A stretch of 64,000 bases of DNA, from the NCBI GenBank assembly GCA_023664865.1, contig JAMPEU010000013.1, positions 1 to 64,000 on the forward strand, written 5' to 3'. Made by a program: the position numbers and the translations under genes. This DNA is from Butyrivibrio sp. (GTDB lineage: Bacteria > Bacillota > Clostridia > Lachnospirales > Lachnospiraceae). Below, in pieces: positions 28,193-37,255 of the stretch (position 1 is its first letter; each line of letters starts with the position of its first letter). The notes beneath the pieces were generated by a model that saw nothing but the letters and a program-made list of their open reading frames with translations, did not search any database and had not been told where the DNA came from.

Positions 28193-28444
28193 CTAATCTT
28201 CTTTTTCCTCACAGCCGCAAGTCTCTCTGTTATCCCTAAACGGCCTTGCCTCAAACCTCGGCTCAAATTTCAAATCATCACAGCCACAGTCATTGTTGTT
28301 CACGCCGCTGTTGCAGCCGCAGTCATTATTATTGTTATTGCTGCAGCTGTTGTTATTGTTGTTTGAACATGAGTTCTGCTCCTGACAGCGTCCGCGTCCA
28401 TTGTTCCCCATTAATAAAAATAGTAAAATAATCCATGCGTTCAT
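28193..28444 (-). CDS. Small Asn/Cys-rich repeat protein
   Basis: An 83-residue protein of no recognised family. A hydrophobic N-terminus (MNAWIILLFLLMGNNG) is followed by SCSNNNNN twice and DCGC-containing units (NNNNNDCGC, VNNNDCGC), then a more ordinary C-terminus ending CGCEEKED. I chose ATG 28444 with AAGGAGAGGG upstream. The cysteine/asparagine repeats and short hydrophobic start are like some small spore-coat or metal-binding proteins, but this is only a resemblance. It lies between the DUF5662 gene upstream and palindrome E downstream. Confidence 0.6.
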   Translation of the reverse strand: MNAWIILLFLLMGNNGRGRCQEQNSCSNNNNNSCSNNNNNDCGCNSGVNNNDCGCDDLKFEPRFEARPFRDNRETCGCEEKED

Positions 28445-28504
28445 AGATGTTTCCCTCTCCTTTTTTCTCATAAGATATCTTATGCAAAAAGGAGCGGTCT
28501 GCCA

Positions 28505-29035
28505 CTATTTTATCAATACACGCTTACGAATATACCTGAACGTATAGTCCTCGCCCTTTTCAGCAAGCATCCGCAGCAGCAGCTCCAGTTTTCTTTTAGT
28601 GCTTTTATGGAGCATCTGCAAACCTTTTCCCTTCTTATAATATTCAAGCGGTGATTTATCCGTATAATTCTTCCCATTATATACTTTAGACGCCGCGATT
28701 CTGTCCATCAACATCTCCACAATATACTCATTCGGCATAGGCACGGGCACAATTTTCCCCTCAGTTTCACTATAATCGAGCCAATACTCAAAATGGTGCC
28801 TGTTTCTGCCCTTATGGTGCAGCCATGCCGAAGAATAGCCTATGTCCTCGCGCTCGGCATTATTAGGGCTCCTATATCCCTGATAATATTTTGCCCCGGC
28901 AAGAAATTCCGTCGGGCTGTACTTGGACAAGTCATGTAAAAGCCCCTGTTTATATAAACCTACCTTAAAACAACCCTTCATCACCAAATATCTATGGTAT
29001 GTTATTGTCTTGAAATGCAGCCACGCCTTGTTCAT
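28505..29035 (-). CDS. DUF5662 family protein
   Basis: A 176-residue protein matching DUF5662, whose function is unknown. It has conserved histidine/aspartate motifs: LLHDLSKYSPTEF near residue 33, AWLHHKGRNRHHFEYW near residue 70 and MLMDRIAASKVYNG near residue 108. The HD arrangement suggests a metal-dependent hydrolase-like fold, which is inference. Its ATG overlaps the stop of the GH13-like gene as ATGA, so the two are translationally coupled. Confidence 0.8.
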   Translation of the reverse strand: MNKAWLHFKTITYHRYLVMKGCFKVGLYKQGLLHDLSKYSPTEFLAGAKYYQGYRSPNNAEREDIGYSSAWLHHKGRNRHHFEYWLDYSETEGKIVPVPMPNEYIVEMLMDRIAASKVYNGKNYTDKSPLEYYKKGKGLQMLHKSTKRKLELLLRMLAEKGEDYTFRYIRKRVLIK

Positions 29036-31068
29036 ATGTTTTTCTTTCCTTTTAACGTATTTGATTTTATTGTGCCAAACACGGCAATCGAGCGCGGCGG
29101 AAGCATAACTTTATCAAGCTGCATTGTTTCCGATAATTGCTTCGCTTCTGTTAATTGCCTTGTTTCTGTCTGCTGCTTTGCCTCCACAGGCTCTTTTTTT
29201 GCTGCCTTTGATATCTCCGCAGATTTGCCTGCTATTTCACATTCCGCCGCCATGTGCTTATCATTTGCCGCATATGTCGTTAAAAGCTGCGTCCATTCCC
29301 GCCCTTTGGATATCTGCGGCAGTCCGAAACTGTAAGATTCCCAGTGCATGTTCACGGCTATATATAACAGCCCGCACTCCGCCTCGCCGTTATTTCCATA
29401 GCGTGTGCAATACATGATTCCGAGGCTTCTGCTGTCCGTTTCCATCTCCGGTATCCAGGCGTCTTTTCCATGGAAAGAAATATCGGGAAAACCGCATGAA
29501 AAATAATCCATTCCCATAAGCGGCTCTTTTGCATGCAAAACCGGCTGTTCTTTACGAAAAGCGATAAGCGCTTTAGTATAATCAAAAAGCTCCCTGTTGG
29601 TTTTAAGCCTGTTCCATTGCAGCCAGCATATCGGATTATCCTGACAATACGGATTATTATTCCCCTCCTGCGAATTGGCAAATTCGTCCCCGCTATAGAT
29701 AAGCGGCGTCCCCTGCGACAGCATTACAAATGACAGCGCGTTCTTCATCTGGCGCATCCTAAGCTCCAATATCGCTTTTTTGCGGGTTTTCCCTTCCACG
29801 CCGCAGTTCCAGCTGTAATTCTCGTTTACGCCGTCTTTATTGTCTTCACCGTTTAATTCGTTGTGCTTACTGTTATATGAAACCAAATCGCACAGGCAGA
29901 ATCCGCTCTGCCTTGCCATATAATTTACTACGCCCCTGTCCGAATAATTTTGGCGGCAAAGGTTCATCAGGCTGCCAATCATATCGGAATCGCCCTTTAA
30001 CAGCCTGCGCATCTCATATAAAAAGGCATCGTTCATAAAACCGAAATTCTTATACTCTGTTTTTCCAGTTTCCGCGCCGTTTAGGGAAAAATCGTCCTTC
30101 TCACTGATAAGTTTAGTCCCGGCAAACAATGGTTCGCTTTTCAGCATCTTAATCGGAATATCTACGCCCATCAACTGAAAACCGTCCACATGATATTCAA
30201 TCACCCAATGCTTTAAAATATCCACTATTTTTATATAACTGATCTCCGGCGGAAAATAAAACTGCATCATTACTTCTATTTTATTGCGATGCAGCGCCTT
30301 AACCATGTCCTTAAACTCCGCCACGGCGTCTTTGTCATAAGAATAAGCGTATTTAGGCATAAAATACAAGCCTTCCTGATAGCCCCAATAATTGACTCTT
30401 GTAGTCAATTTTCCATCTGTACGCGTTTCTTTTGCTACAGCCTGTTCCGAGTTTCCAGCTTTATAAGCGTTCGCCGCCTCTTCCATGCTCATTGGCTGGT
30501 TTTCTTCTTTAAAAACCTCGTCAAATTCATATGACGGCATTAACAGCACGGAAGTTATCCCAAGTTCTTTTAAATAGGGAATTTTCTCCGTTACTCCCGC
30601 ATATGTCCCCCGGCATTTGACTTCCGACGATTTATGTTTGGTAAAACCGCGCACGTGCATCATATAAATAATGCTGTCCTCAAATGAATATAAGGGAGCC
30701 TGGTCGCCTTCCCAATCATAGGCATTATCATACACTTTGCAGCGCGACGGCGCATCCTTTGCCTCTCCATATTTCCTGTCCTTATCAAGCGCCCTCGCAT
30801 ACGGATCCTGAATAAGCTCAGTCCCCTGATAGAAAAGATATGAGCAGTTTCTGTCTTTATAGCCTTCAAGCAGCATGGAGTATACATTCCCGCGTCTGTA
30901 CTCCTTAGGAAACGGAATATAAGCGCCGGATTTATTGTTTTTATCATATAAAACTATGCCAAAATCGGTCGTCTTTTCACAGACCGCCGAGATATGCAGC
31001 CCTTCCGGTACAAATTTTACACCTAAAGGGTAGATATCCGAAGCTGTAATGTTAAAAGATTTGCGCAT
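29032..31068 (-). CDS. GH13 glycogen-debranching-like protein with lost catalytic motifs
   Basis: A 678-residue homologue of GlgX/isoamylase proteins: an N-terminal CBM48-like region, then EDSIIYMMHVRGFTKH, RGTYAGVTEKIPYLKELGIT, the GlgX-like DLVSYNSKHNELNGE and YSWNCGVEG, and LSQGTPLIYSGDEFANSQEGNNN. The GH13 catalytic regions are not conserved: region I (normally DVVYNH) reads EVMMQFYF near residue 266, region II (normally GFRFD) reads VDGFQLMG near residue 296 with no nucleophile Asp, and the region IV HD is replaced (RQSGFCL near residue 384). It is therefore probably non-catalytic or altered. The C-terminus has a Gln/Thr/Glu repeat (TETRQLTEAKQLSETMQL). ATG 31068 has GGGAGG upstream. Confidence 0.82.
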   Translation of the reverse strand: MRKSFNITASDIYPLGVKFVPEGLHISAVCEKTTDFGIVLYDKNNKSGAYIPFPKEYRRGNVYSMLLEGYKDRNCSYLFYQGTELIQDPYARALDKDRKYGEAKDAPSRCKVYDNAYDWEGDQAPLYSFEDSIIYMMHVRGFTKHKSSEVKCRGTYAGVTEKIPYLKELGITSVLLMPSYEFDEVFKEENQPMSMEEAANAYKAGNSEQAVAKETRTDGKLTTRVNYWGYQEGLYFMPKYAYSYDKDAVAEFKDMVKALHRNKIEVMMQFYFPPEISYIKIVDILKHWVIEYHVDGFQLMGVDIPIKMLKSEPLFAGTKLISEKDDFSLNGAETGKTEYKNFGFMNDAFLYEMRRLLKGDSDMIGSLMNLCRQNYSDRGVVNYMARQSGFCLCDLVSYNSKHNELNGEDNKDGVNENYSWNCGVEGKTRKKAILELRMRQMKNALSFVMLSQGTPLIYSGDEFANSQEGNNNPYCQDNPICWLQWNRLKTNRELFDYTKALIAFRKEQPVLHAKEPLMGMDYFSCGFPDISFHGKDAWIPEMETDSRSLGIMYCTRYGNNGEAECGLLYIAVNMHWESYSFGLPQISKGREWTQLLTTYAANDKHMAAECEIAGKSAEISKAAKKEPVEAKQQTETRQLTEAKQLSETMQLDKVMLPPRSIAVFGTIKSNTLKGKKNI

Positions 31069-31287
31069 GTAATTCCTCCCGGTGCAATAATTGCAAAATA
31101 ACCGATAATCCAACCATTTTATATATTTTACCATATTTCTCCGATAATCAAAACAAAAACTTTGAATATCGGGGAAATTTTCTTGAATATATGAAATTAT
31201 TTTTGTACAATATAGTCAGCATGGTTAATTATAAAACTGCATAACTATATGTCGCGGTTATACACAGAAAGGAGCCATTCACCCCAT

Positions 31288-31653
31288 ATGAAGAATGAAG
31301 ATTTTGAAATAATCAAACCTGAGCAGTCTAATGAGGCGCCGGAAGAAATGACGGTCGAGCTTGACTTAGACGACGGACAGCACGTCACATGCGCGGTCGT
31401 CACCATCCTTACCATATCGGACAAGGATTATATCGTTCTGCTCCCTCTTGATGAAAACGGCAATAACAACAACGGCGAAGTCTGGTTCTACCGCTATTTT
31501 GAAGATGAAAACGATGCCAACAAAGAGCCGGTTTTAGAATATATCGAAGACGATGAAGAGTATGAAATTGTCGGCGAAGCTTTTGACGAATATCTGGATT
31601 CTGCGGAGTTTGATGAGATTGTTGCTAGCGAAGATGCGGATACTGAAGAATAA
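31288..31653 (+). CDS. DUF1292 domain-containing protein
   Basis: A 121-residue acidic protein of the DUF1292 (YrzB-like) family, common in Firmicutes and of unknown function. The family core is visible in DDGQHVTCAVVTILTISDKDYIVLLPLDENG and WFYRYFEDEND, with a highly acidic C-terminus. I chose ATG 31288 (MKNEDFEI); AAGGAG is about 13 bases upstream, a long spacing. An upstream ATG at 31249 has no ribosome binding site. It is the only plus-strand gene in this stretch and converges with the helicase gene across palindrome F. Confidence 0.8.
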   Translation: MKNEDFEIIKPEQSNEAPEEMTVELDLDDGQHVTCAVVTILTISDKDYIVLLPLDENGNNNNGEVWFYRYFEDENDANKEPVLEYIEDDEEYEIVGEAFDEYLDSAEFDEIVASEDADTEE

Positions 31654-31688
31654 TCGGTATCCTTATTTTGTAATACTTTAGTTGAGCA

Positions 31689-31879
31689 GGCGGCATGAAC
31701 ACATATGCTCACTGACAAGGCCCTTGTAAAACGCCGGTACTTAGTGAAAAAGCTGCTTTTTAGCTTTTGAACTTAGTACCGCTGCGTAACAATAAGAATG
31801 TCCGCGTAGCGTGGCATTCGTTTGTTTATACACGGAGCGAAAGCGTGCCTTGTCAGTGAGCATATGTGTTCATGCCGCC
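31689..31879 (+). repeat. Family-1 palindromic element, copy F (with nested insert)
   Basis: The longest copy. The outer arms GGCGGCATGAACACATATGC and the complement close it. The core is GTAAAACGCCGGTACTTAG and CTTAGTACCGCTGCG. Just after GCTGCG, where other copies have ATTTTACAC, there is a roughly 40-bp insert (about 31787-31827) that is itself an imperfect hairpin: AACAATAAGAATG pairs with CATTCGTTTGTT around CCGCGTAGCG. The bulge GGAGCGAAAGCGTGCC follows. Confidence 0.9.
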
Positions 31880-31892
31880 CCACAGCCTTCAC

Positions 31893-33785
31893 CTACGTTT
31901 TAAGTATAGGCTCAAGGAATCTCGACGGCGTATCCCGTCCGTCTTTTTGGCTGCAGTAAAGAATATGCAGTTCTTTCTTTGCCCTTGTCATCGCCACGTA
32001 GAACATCCTGCGCTCTTCTTCGAGCGCATCTTTCGTTGCAGCCTGCTTTAGTGGAATCCTGCCCTCGTTTACGTCCGGAAGATACACGGTATCAAATTCC
32101 AGCCCTTTTGCGGCGTGCATGGTAAGAAGGCATATGCCGTTTGCCTCTGCCTCTGACTCTTCCCCAGACGCCAGCACTGGCTTTACCTCTTCCCGCTTAT
32201 TTCTTACAAGTTCTCTGCATTGACCGATATAGTCATTCATAGTTGGAAAACTGTCATACTGCTTAGAAAAAGCCTGAAAGTCATCCGCTATGCTTAAAAA
32301 CTTTTCGCTTGTCTCTTTATCGTAATTATAGCGGATATAATCGTCGTATCCTATGACTTTCCTGATATAATTTATTGCCGTATACGGTCTTAAGCTCCCC
32401 ACCCGCTCTATATCGTGGAAAAGCTTGCGTGCCACTTCCTGCATCTTGGCGTCACCACGATAATATTTGAGCAGTTCGTCCAGTACCACAGGGCTGTTCA
32501 CGGCGCTGTTCTTCCTTATATATCTTAACGGCCTGTTCATGAAAAGATGGAAAAGTTCGCGGCTCCTGTTGCCGTTTGCAAACTCCATATACGCAAGAAT
32601 GTCTTTTATCACAAAATGGTCGTATTGGCACTGGATTTTCTCCCGCATTATAAAAGGGATTTTATTCACAAGCATTTTTTCCGCAAGCAGGCTGCATTCG
32701 TGATTGGTACGGTAAATAACCGCCGTATTCGATAAAGACTCCGGCGCATTGTTTGCCGCCAGTTCCTTTAACATATGTATAAGTTCTTCATTCTCCGTAT
32801 CTGCATTGGGATATGACTGTATAATAACGCCTTTGCCATCGTTATGTGAGGCGTGTATGGCTTTCTCAAAACGGCTCTTATTCATATTTATAACGCTCAA
32901 GGAATCATTCACAATCTGCTCATGGCAGCGGTAGTTGGTATCCAGTATAAGCTGTTTTGCATCAGGATAATCTTCCATGAACTTAAGCATTATATCAGGG
33001 TTAGCACCCCTGAAACCGTAAATCGACTGGTCGTCGTCCCCCACTACGAACAGATTGTTCAAAGGGGCGGCAATCTCCTTTATAATCTCATACTGCAAAG
33101 AATTAATATCCTGAAACTCGTCAATCATGATATAATGGTATCTCTCCCGCCACTTACCGCGCAGCTTGGGGTTATCCTTAAGGAGCTTTAAGCACAAAAG
33201 CCCCATATCGTCAAAATCCAGCTTGTTAAACTCCCTAAGATACTGATTGTATTCCCGATAAATGCGCTTAAGCTCATTTTTATCAAGCGAATCGTCAACA
33301 AACGCCTCTGCCGGAAGCGCGTCGATTTTCTCCCCATTATTCTTAAGCCTGCCAATCTGTTCAAGCACGTTTTCAACTTTCTCGTTATTTAACAGCATTG
33401 CCGAGGCCGGCATATGGAGTATATGCAGCAAAAGCTTTCTTTTTTCAATTTCCGTGATAAGCGTATAATTACGATATTTCCCGGTCTGTCTTAAGATATG
33501 GTAAAAGACTGCATGAAAAGTGCCAAAGTTTACGGACGCATCCTTCTTATCCATAAGCCTGCAGAAACGCTGCTGCATTTCTTTAGCAGCCGCTTTGGTA
33601 AAAGTAATTACCAGAATATCCGCCGGCTCTATCTTGCAGTGTTCTATAAGATATCTGATGCGCTGCGTGATAACGAAGGTTTTGCCGCTGCCGGGACCAG
33701 CTATAACCTGCATGGTTCCGGCAGCAGACTCAATAGCCCTTTTCTGCATAGGATTTATTGTTAATTCAGTTGTTAATTCAGGCAT
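31893..33785 (-). CDS. UvrD/PcrA/Rep-family ATP-dependent DNA helicase
   Basis: A 630-residue superfamily 1A helicase. Seen: the Q-motif/Walker A region ([20 protein letters not shown] and GPGSGKT, residues about 11-36), [13 protein letters not shown], the DEFQD box in [32 protein letters not shown], and motif [16 protein letters not shown]. It is shorter than typical PcrA (about 720-750) and lacks the long C-terminal tail, like the small UvrD-like helicases of Clostridia. Its ATG overlaps the gltX stop by 8 bp and no strong ribosome binding site is visible, so translation may depend on coupling. Confidence 0.92.
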   Translation of the reverse strand: MPELTTELTINPMQKRAIESAAGTMQVIAGPGSGKTFVITQRIRYLIEHCKIEPADILVITFTKAAAKEMQQRFCRLMDKKDASVNFGTFHAVFYHILRQTGKYRNYTLITEIEKRKLLLHILHMPASAMLLNNEKVENVLEQIGRLKNNGEKIDALPAEAFVDDSLDKNELKRIYREYNQYLREFNKLDFDDMGLLCLKLLKDNPKLRGKWRERYHYIMIDEFQDINSLQYEIIKEIAAPLNNLFVVGDDDQSIYGFRGANPDIMLKFMEDYPDAKQLILDTNYRCHEQIVNDSLSVINMNKSRFEKAIHASHNDGKGVIIQSYPNADTENEELIHMLKELAANNAPESLSNTAVIYRTNHECSLLAEKMLVNKIPFIMREKIQCQYDHFVIKDILAYMEFANGNRSRELFHLFMNRPLRYIRKNSAVNSPVVLDELLKYYRGDAKMQEVARKLFHDIERVGSLRPYTAINYIRKVIGYDDYIRYNYDKETSEKFLSIADDFQAFSKQYDSFPTMNDYIGQCRELVRNKREEVKPVLASGEESEAEANGICLLTMHAAKGLEFDTVYLPDVNEGRIPLKQAATKDALEEERRMFYVAMTRAKKELHILYCSQKDGRDTPSRFLEPILKT

Positions 33786-35232
33786 TCTGTAATTTTTCTA
33801 TTCCCTTTCTTATTCTGGCAAGCGATTCTTCCTTGCCTAATACTTCCATTATTTCCGTAGCCCCCGCCGGAGTCATCTGTTTGCCGGAAACGGCGGTTCT
33901 GACAGGCCACATGACATAACCGTTCTTACATTCTTTTTTCGCCACATAATCGGTAAGCGTCTGATACAGCGCATCGTTGCTGTAGTCTTCCTGAGCCTCA
34001 AGTATAGGAAGAAGATTGTTAAGCACTTCAAGCGAAGACTCCTTGCTGGTTTTCATTTTCTTATGCGCATACATTTCCGCATCATATTCCGGCAGTTCAT
34101 TAAAGAAATCCACCAGTTCTTTAATATCGGGGAAAATCTCTATCCTGGTCTTTACCATCGCCGCGATTTTCTTTAAGTCCAAGTCCTTTGTAACAGCCTC
34201 CTTAAGATACGGCTCCGCCATCTGATAGAACCTGTCGAAGTCCATCGCCTTAATGTATTCCCCATTCATCCATTTAAGCTTAGTATAGTCAAAAACCGCG
34301 GGCGACTTGGAAATATGATGGTAGTCAAACTTCTCCACCAGCTGCTCAAGCGTAAAGATTTCTTCCGTTCCCTCAGGAGACCAGCCAAGCAGCGCCACGA
34401 AATTAACGACAGCCTCAGCTAAGAACCCCTGCTCGATTAAATCTTCATATGAAGCATGTCCGCTGCGCTTGGCAAGCTTATGATGCTCTTCGTCCGTAAT
34501 CAGCGGACAGTGTACATACTCCGGCACTTTCCAGCCAAACGCCTCATAGAGCCGGTTATACTTAGGGGAGGATGAAAGATATTCGTTCCCCCTGACTACA
34601 TGAGTAATCTCCATCAGATGATCGTCTACCACATTGGCAAAGTTATATGTCGGGAACCCGTCCGACTTAATCAGGATCATATCGTCTAATTCCGCATTAT
34701 CCACGGAAATGTCACCGTAAATATCGTCGTGGAATACCGTCGTGCCTTCCGTCGGATTGTTCTGCCTGATAACATAGGGCTTACCCGCCTTCAGATTAGC
34801 CTCAATCTCCTCTTTAGGCAGATGCAGACAGTGCTTGTCATAGACGTTTATCTCTTTATCCGCCACTTTCTGGGTAAGTGAGGCAAGCCGCTCCTTGTCG
34901 CAGAAACAGTAATACGCCTCTCCCTTATCGATAAGCTCTTTAGCGTATTTTAAATAAATGCCCTGACTCTGCCTCTCGCTCTGCACATAAGGACCATATC
35001 CCTTATCATTATCAGGACCTTCGTCAGGAACAAGCCCTGTCTCCTCAAGCGTGCGGTTGATAATCTCGACCGCGCCCTCTACATAACGCTCCTGATCAGT
35101 ATCTTCAATACGCAGTATAAAATCCCCGCCCTCATGCTTGGTGATTAAATACGCATATAAAGCCGTCCGTAAATTTCCCACATGCATACGCCCCGTCGGA
35201 CTCGGCGCATACCTTGTTCTTATTTTCTGCAT
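33778..35232 (-). CDS. gltX: Glutamyl-tRNA synthetase
   Basis: GluRS charges tRNA-Glu. The class I motif is [19 protein letters not shown] (HIGH-equivalent HVGN, residues about 6-24), and the KMSKS-equivalent is [10 protein letters not shown] near residue 250. The length of 484 residues from this start fits the family. I prefer ATG 35232 ([10 protein letters not shown]) on homology; AAGGGAG lies about 12 bases before it. The ATG at 35244 is too close to the same site. No T-box leader is seen; palindrome G lies upstream. The stop overlaps the helicase start. Confidence 0.96.
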   Translation of the reverse strand: MQKIRTRYAPSPTGRMHVGNLRTALYAYLITKHEGGDFILRIEDTDQERYVEGAVEIINRTLEETGLVPDEGPDNDKGYGPYVQSERQSQGIYLKYAKELIDKGEAYYCFCDKERLASLTQKVADKEINVYDKHCLHLPKEEIEANLKAGKPYVIRQNNPTEGTTVFHDDIYGDISVDNAELDDMILIKSDGFPTYNFANVVDDHLMEITHVVRGNEYLSSSPKYNRLYEAFGWKVPEYVHCPLITDEEHHKLAKRSGHASYEDLIEQGFLAEAVVNFVALLGWSPEGTEEIFTLEQLVEKFDYHHISKSPAVFDYTKLKWMNGEYIKAMDFDRFYQMAEPYLKEAVTKDLDLKKIAAMVKTRIEIFPDIKELVDFFNELPEYDAEMYAHKKMKTSKESSLEVLNNLLPILEAQEDYSNDALYQTLTDYVAKKECKNGYVMWPVRTAVSGKQMTPAGATEIMEVLGKEESLARIRKGIEKLQNA

Positions 35233-35559
35233 CTTAATAATCATACTCCCTTCAAATAAATTACGTTCAGTTATTCACAAAGCTGTTTAAATTCATGCCT
35301 AAATTTTATTCGTTACACATTTTCCACATGAGTTATCAGTTCTCGATAACCAGAGTTTTGGGAGCAACATGGACTCATATGATTTCTCTTGAGGTCCTTG
35401 GAAAACGCCGGTAGTTAGTGAAAAAGACGCAAAGCGGCTTTTGAACTTAGTACCGCTGCGATTTTCCACGGAGCGAGAGCGTACCTCAAGTGAAAGCATA
35501 TGAGTTCATGTTGCCTGAACTCGTGACAGCACATAGTAATTTCATATTGACTAAACTTA
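35233..35559. other. Gene-free stretch upstream of gltX
   Basis: It contains palindrome copy G (35365-35513) and about 130 bp of AT-rich DNA before gltX that should hold its promoter. No T-box hallmarks and no coding potential are seen. Confidence 0.6.
35365..35513 (+). repeat. Family-1 palindromic element, copy G
   Basis: The outer arms CAACATGGACTCATATGATT and the complement pair, with ATGAGTTCATGTTG at the right end. The core is GAAAACGCCGGTAGTTAG and CTTAGTACCGCTGCG, with the apex AAAAAGACGCAAAGCGGCTTTT. The bulge GGAGCGAGAGCGTACC is on the right. The apex resembles that of copy E. Confidence 0.92.
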
Positions 35560-37035
35560 TTACATCTGCGGAATCTTATGCTCCGCCGCCTGCTTAAACC
35601 CTTCGACCGCCTTTGCTGCCTGCGGAATCGCGATATTTGTTCCCGCCCCTGCGACGCAGCCGCCCGGACACGCCATCCCTTCAATCAGACAGCCGTTCTT
35701 CTTTCCTACCTTGGCAAGCATAAGCACTTTTTTACATTCGGAAAGGCTTTCCGCATGTTCTATTTTGACATCCACATCGGGATAATATTCCCGCACACAT
35801 TCCTCTATAGCCGACGCCACGCCGCCCGCCACGCCATATCCGCGCCCTGCGCCCGTAGCCCCCGACATCTGATCCATTGCCTGAATTTCCTTGAGCAAAA
35901 TCCCTTTCGCCTCAAACATGCCGGTTAATTCTTCAAACGTTATAACGAAGTCCACGTCAGAACGGATTGTACGCCTTGAGGCTTCCAGCTTCTTTGATGC
36001 GCATGGTCCGATAAATACCACCTTCGCATCGGGATGCTCTTCTTTAATCACCCTCGCTGTCGCCACCATAGGAGTCAGTGCATTCGATATCTTGTCTATC
36101 GTTTCCGGGAAAAACTTCTTCGCCAGCACAGACCATGACGGACAGCAGGAAGTCAGACTGAACGGCAGCTTGCCTGTCGCCACTTCCTTCGCATAATGTT
36201 CCGCCTCCGCCATCGCTCCCATATCCGCGCCGATTGCGGTTTCATATACATCATAAAATCCTAACTGTTTCAACGCCGTCTTTATCATATCCGGCGTAAC
36301 GTCCGGTCCGAACTGCCCTACAAACGCCGGCGCAACCTGCGCGATAATCTTCTGTCCGGACTGCATGGCGCGGATTAACTGGAAAATCTGCGATTTATCG
36401 GCAATAGCCCCAAAAGGACAGCTTACCATGCACTGTCCGCAGGAGACGCATAAGTCGTTATCTATAAGCGCACGCCCTTTCGCGTCATTTTTAATCGCAT
36501 TTACGCCGCAGGCTCCAGCGCACGGCCTTACCTGATGCGATATGGCGTCGTAAGGACAAACCGCCTTACATTTTCCGCATTTAATACATTTCTCTTTATC
36601 AATAACGGACTTGCCGTTTTTCATGGAAATCGCCCCACGCGGGCAGACTTCCCTGCAGGGGTGCGCTACGCAGCCCATACACTTATCCGTCACCTGATAA
36701 CTGTTTTCCGGACAGGCGTTACAAGCCGAGGGAATGACCTGCATAAGCGGCGGTTCATAATATTTCTCGGCAATATTGCTTTCTTCCAGCCCCTGAGTCA
36801 AATGGACGGGGCGGTTTTCAGGCCTTAAGGAGAGTCCCATTGCCAGCCTTATCCTTTCACGCACAATCGAGCGCTCCCTGTATATGCTCTCGTATTCCGA
36901 TTCATCATAATTGACGATTTTATATGGCAGAGCCTCAATATCATCTATTAAATTTTCCGAAGTGTATGCAAGATTAGCGACTTCTTTAAAAATCCGCCGC
37001 CTGTTCTTGCGAACCTGAGTATCGATTCCCCTCAT
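35560..37035 (-). CDS. [FeFe]-hydrogenase-like protein with multiple 4Fe-4S domains
   Basis: A 491-residue iron-sulfur protein. The N-terminal part carries ferredoxin cysteine sets (CNACPENS, CMGCVAHPCREVCP, CIKCGKCKAVCP, CAGACG, CVSCGQCMVSCP; residues about 105-225). The H-cluster domain follows with all three signatures: L1 TSCCPSW near residue 293, L2 as GPCASKKLEA near residue 341, and L3 EGMACPGGC near residue 450. The GPC rather than MPC form of L2 places it with the group B type rather than classical group A enzymes; group B function is poorly known. ATG 37035 has GAGGTG upstream. Maturases HydEFG are not in the window. Confidence 0.9.
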   Translation of the reverse strand: MRGIDTQVRKNRRRIFKEVANLAYTSENLIDDIEALPYKIVNYDESEYESIYRERSIVRERIRLAMGLSLRPENRPVHLTQGLEESNIAEKYYEPPLMQVIPSACNACPENSYQVTDKCMGCVAHPCREVCPRGAISMKNGKSVIDKEKCIKCGKCKAVCPYDAISHQVRPCAGACGVNAIKNDAKGRALIDNDLCVSCGQCMVSCPFGAIADKSQIFQLIRAMQSGQKIIAQVAPAFVGQFGPDVTPDMIKTALKQLGFYDVYETAIGADMGAMAEAEHYAKEVATGKLPFSLTSCCPSWSVLAKKFFPETIDKISNALTPMVATARVIKEEHPDAKVVFIGPCASKKLEASRRTIRSDVDFVITFEELTGMFEAKGILLKEIQAMDQMSGATGAGRGYGVAGGVASAIEECVREYYPDVDVKIEHAESLSECKKVLMLAKVGKKNGCLIEGMACPGGCVAGAGTNIAIPQAAKAVEGFKQAAEHKIPQM

Positions 37036-37094
37036 ATATTTCACCTCTGCTATATTTTTGCACAAACTTTGATGGAAGTCAACAACGCATCGGT

Positions 37095-37229
37095 GGCATG
37101 AACTCATATACTTCCCCTTGAGGTACGCTCTCGCTCCGTGTAAAATCGCAGCGGTACTAAGCTCGAAAATACCTCGCTAAGTACCGGCGTTTTACAAGGA
37201 CCTCAAGATGAAGTATATGAGTTCATGCC
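37095..37229 (-). repeat. Family-1 palindromic element, copy H
   Basis: The outer arms GGCATGAACTCATATACTTC and the complement pair. The core is GCAGCGGTACTAAG and CTAAGTACCGGCG with the apex CTCGAAAATACCTCG, identical to the copy B apex. The bulge TACGCTCTCGCTCCG on the left marks minus orientation. Confidence 0.92.
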
Positions 37230-37255
37230 TTAACCAATCACTTTGAACAATATCA

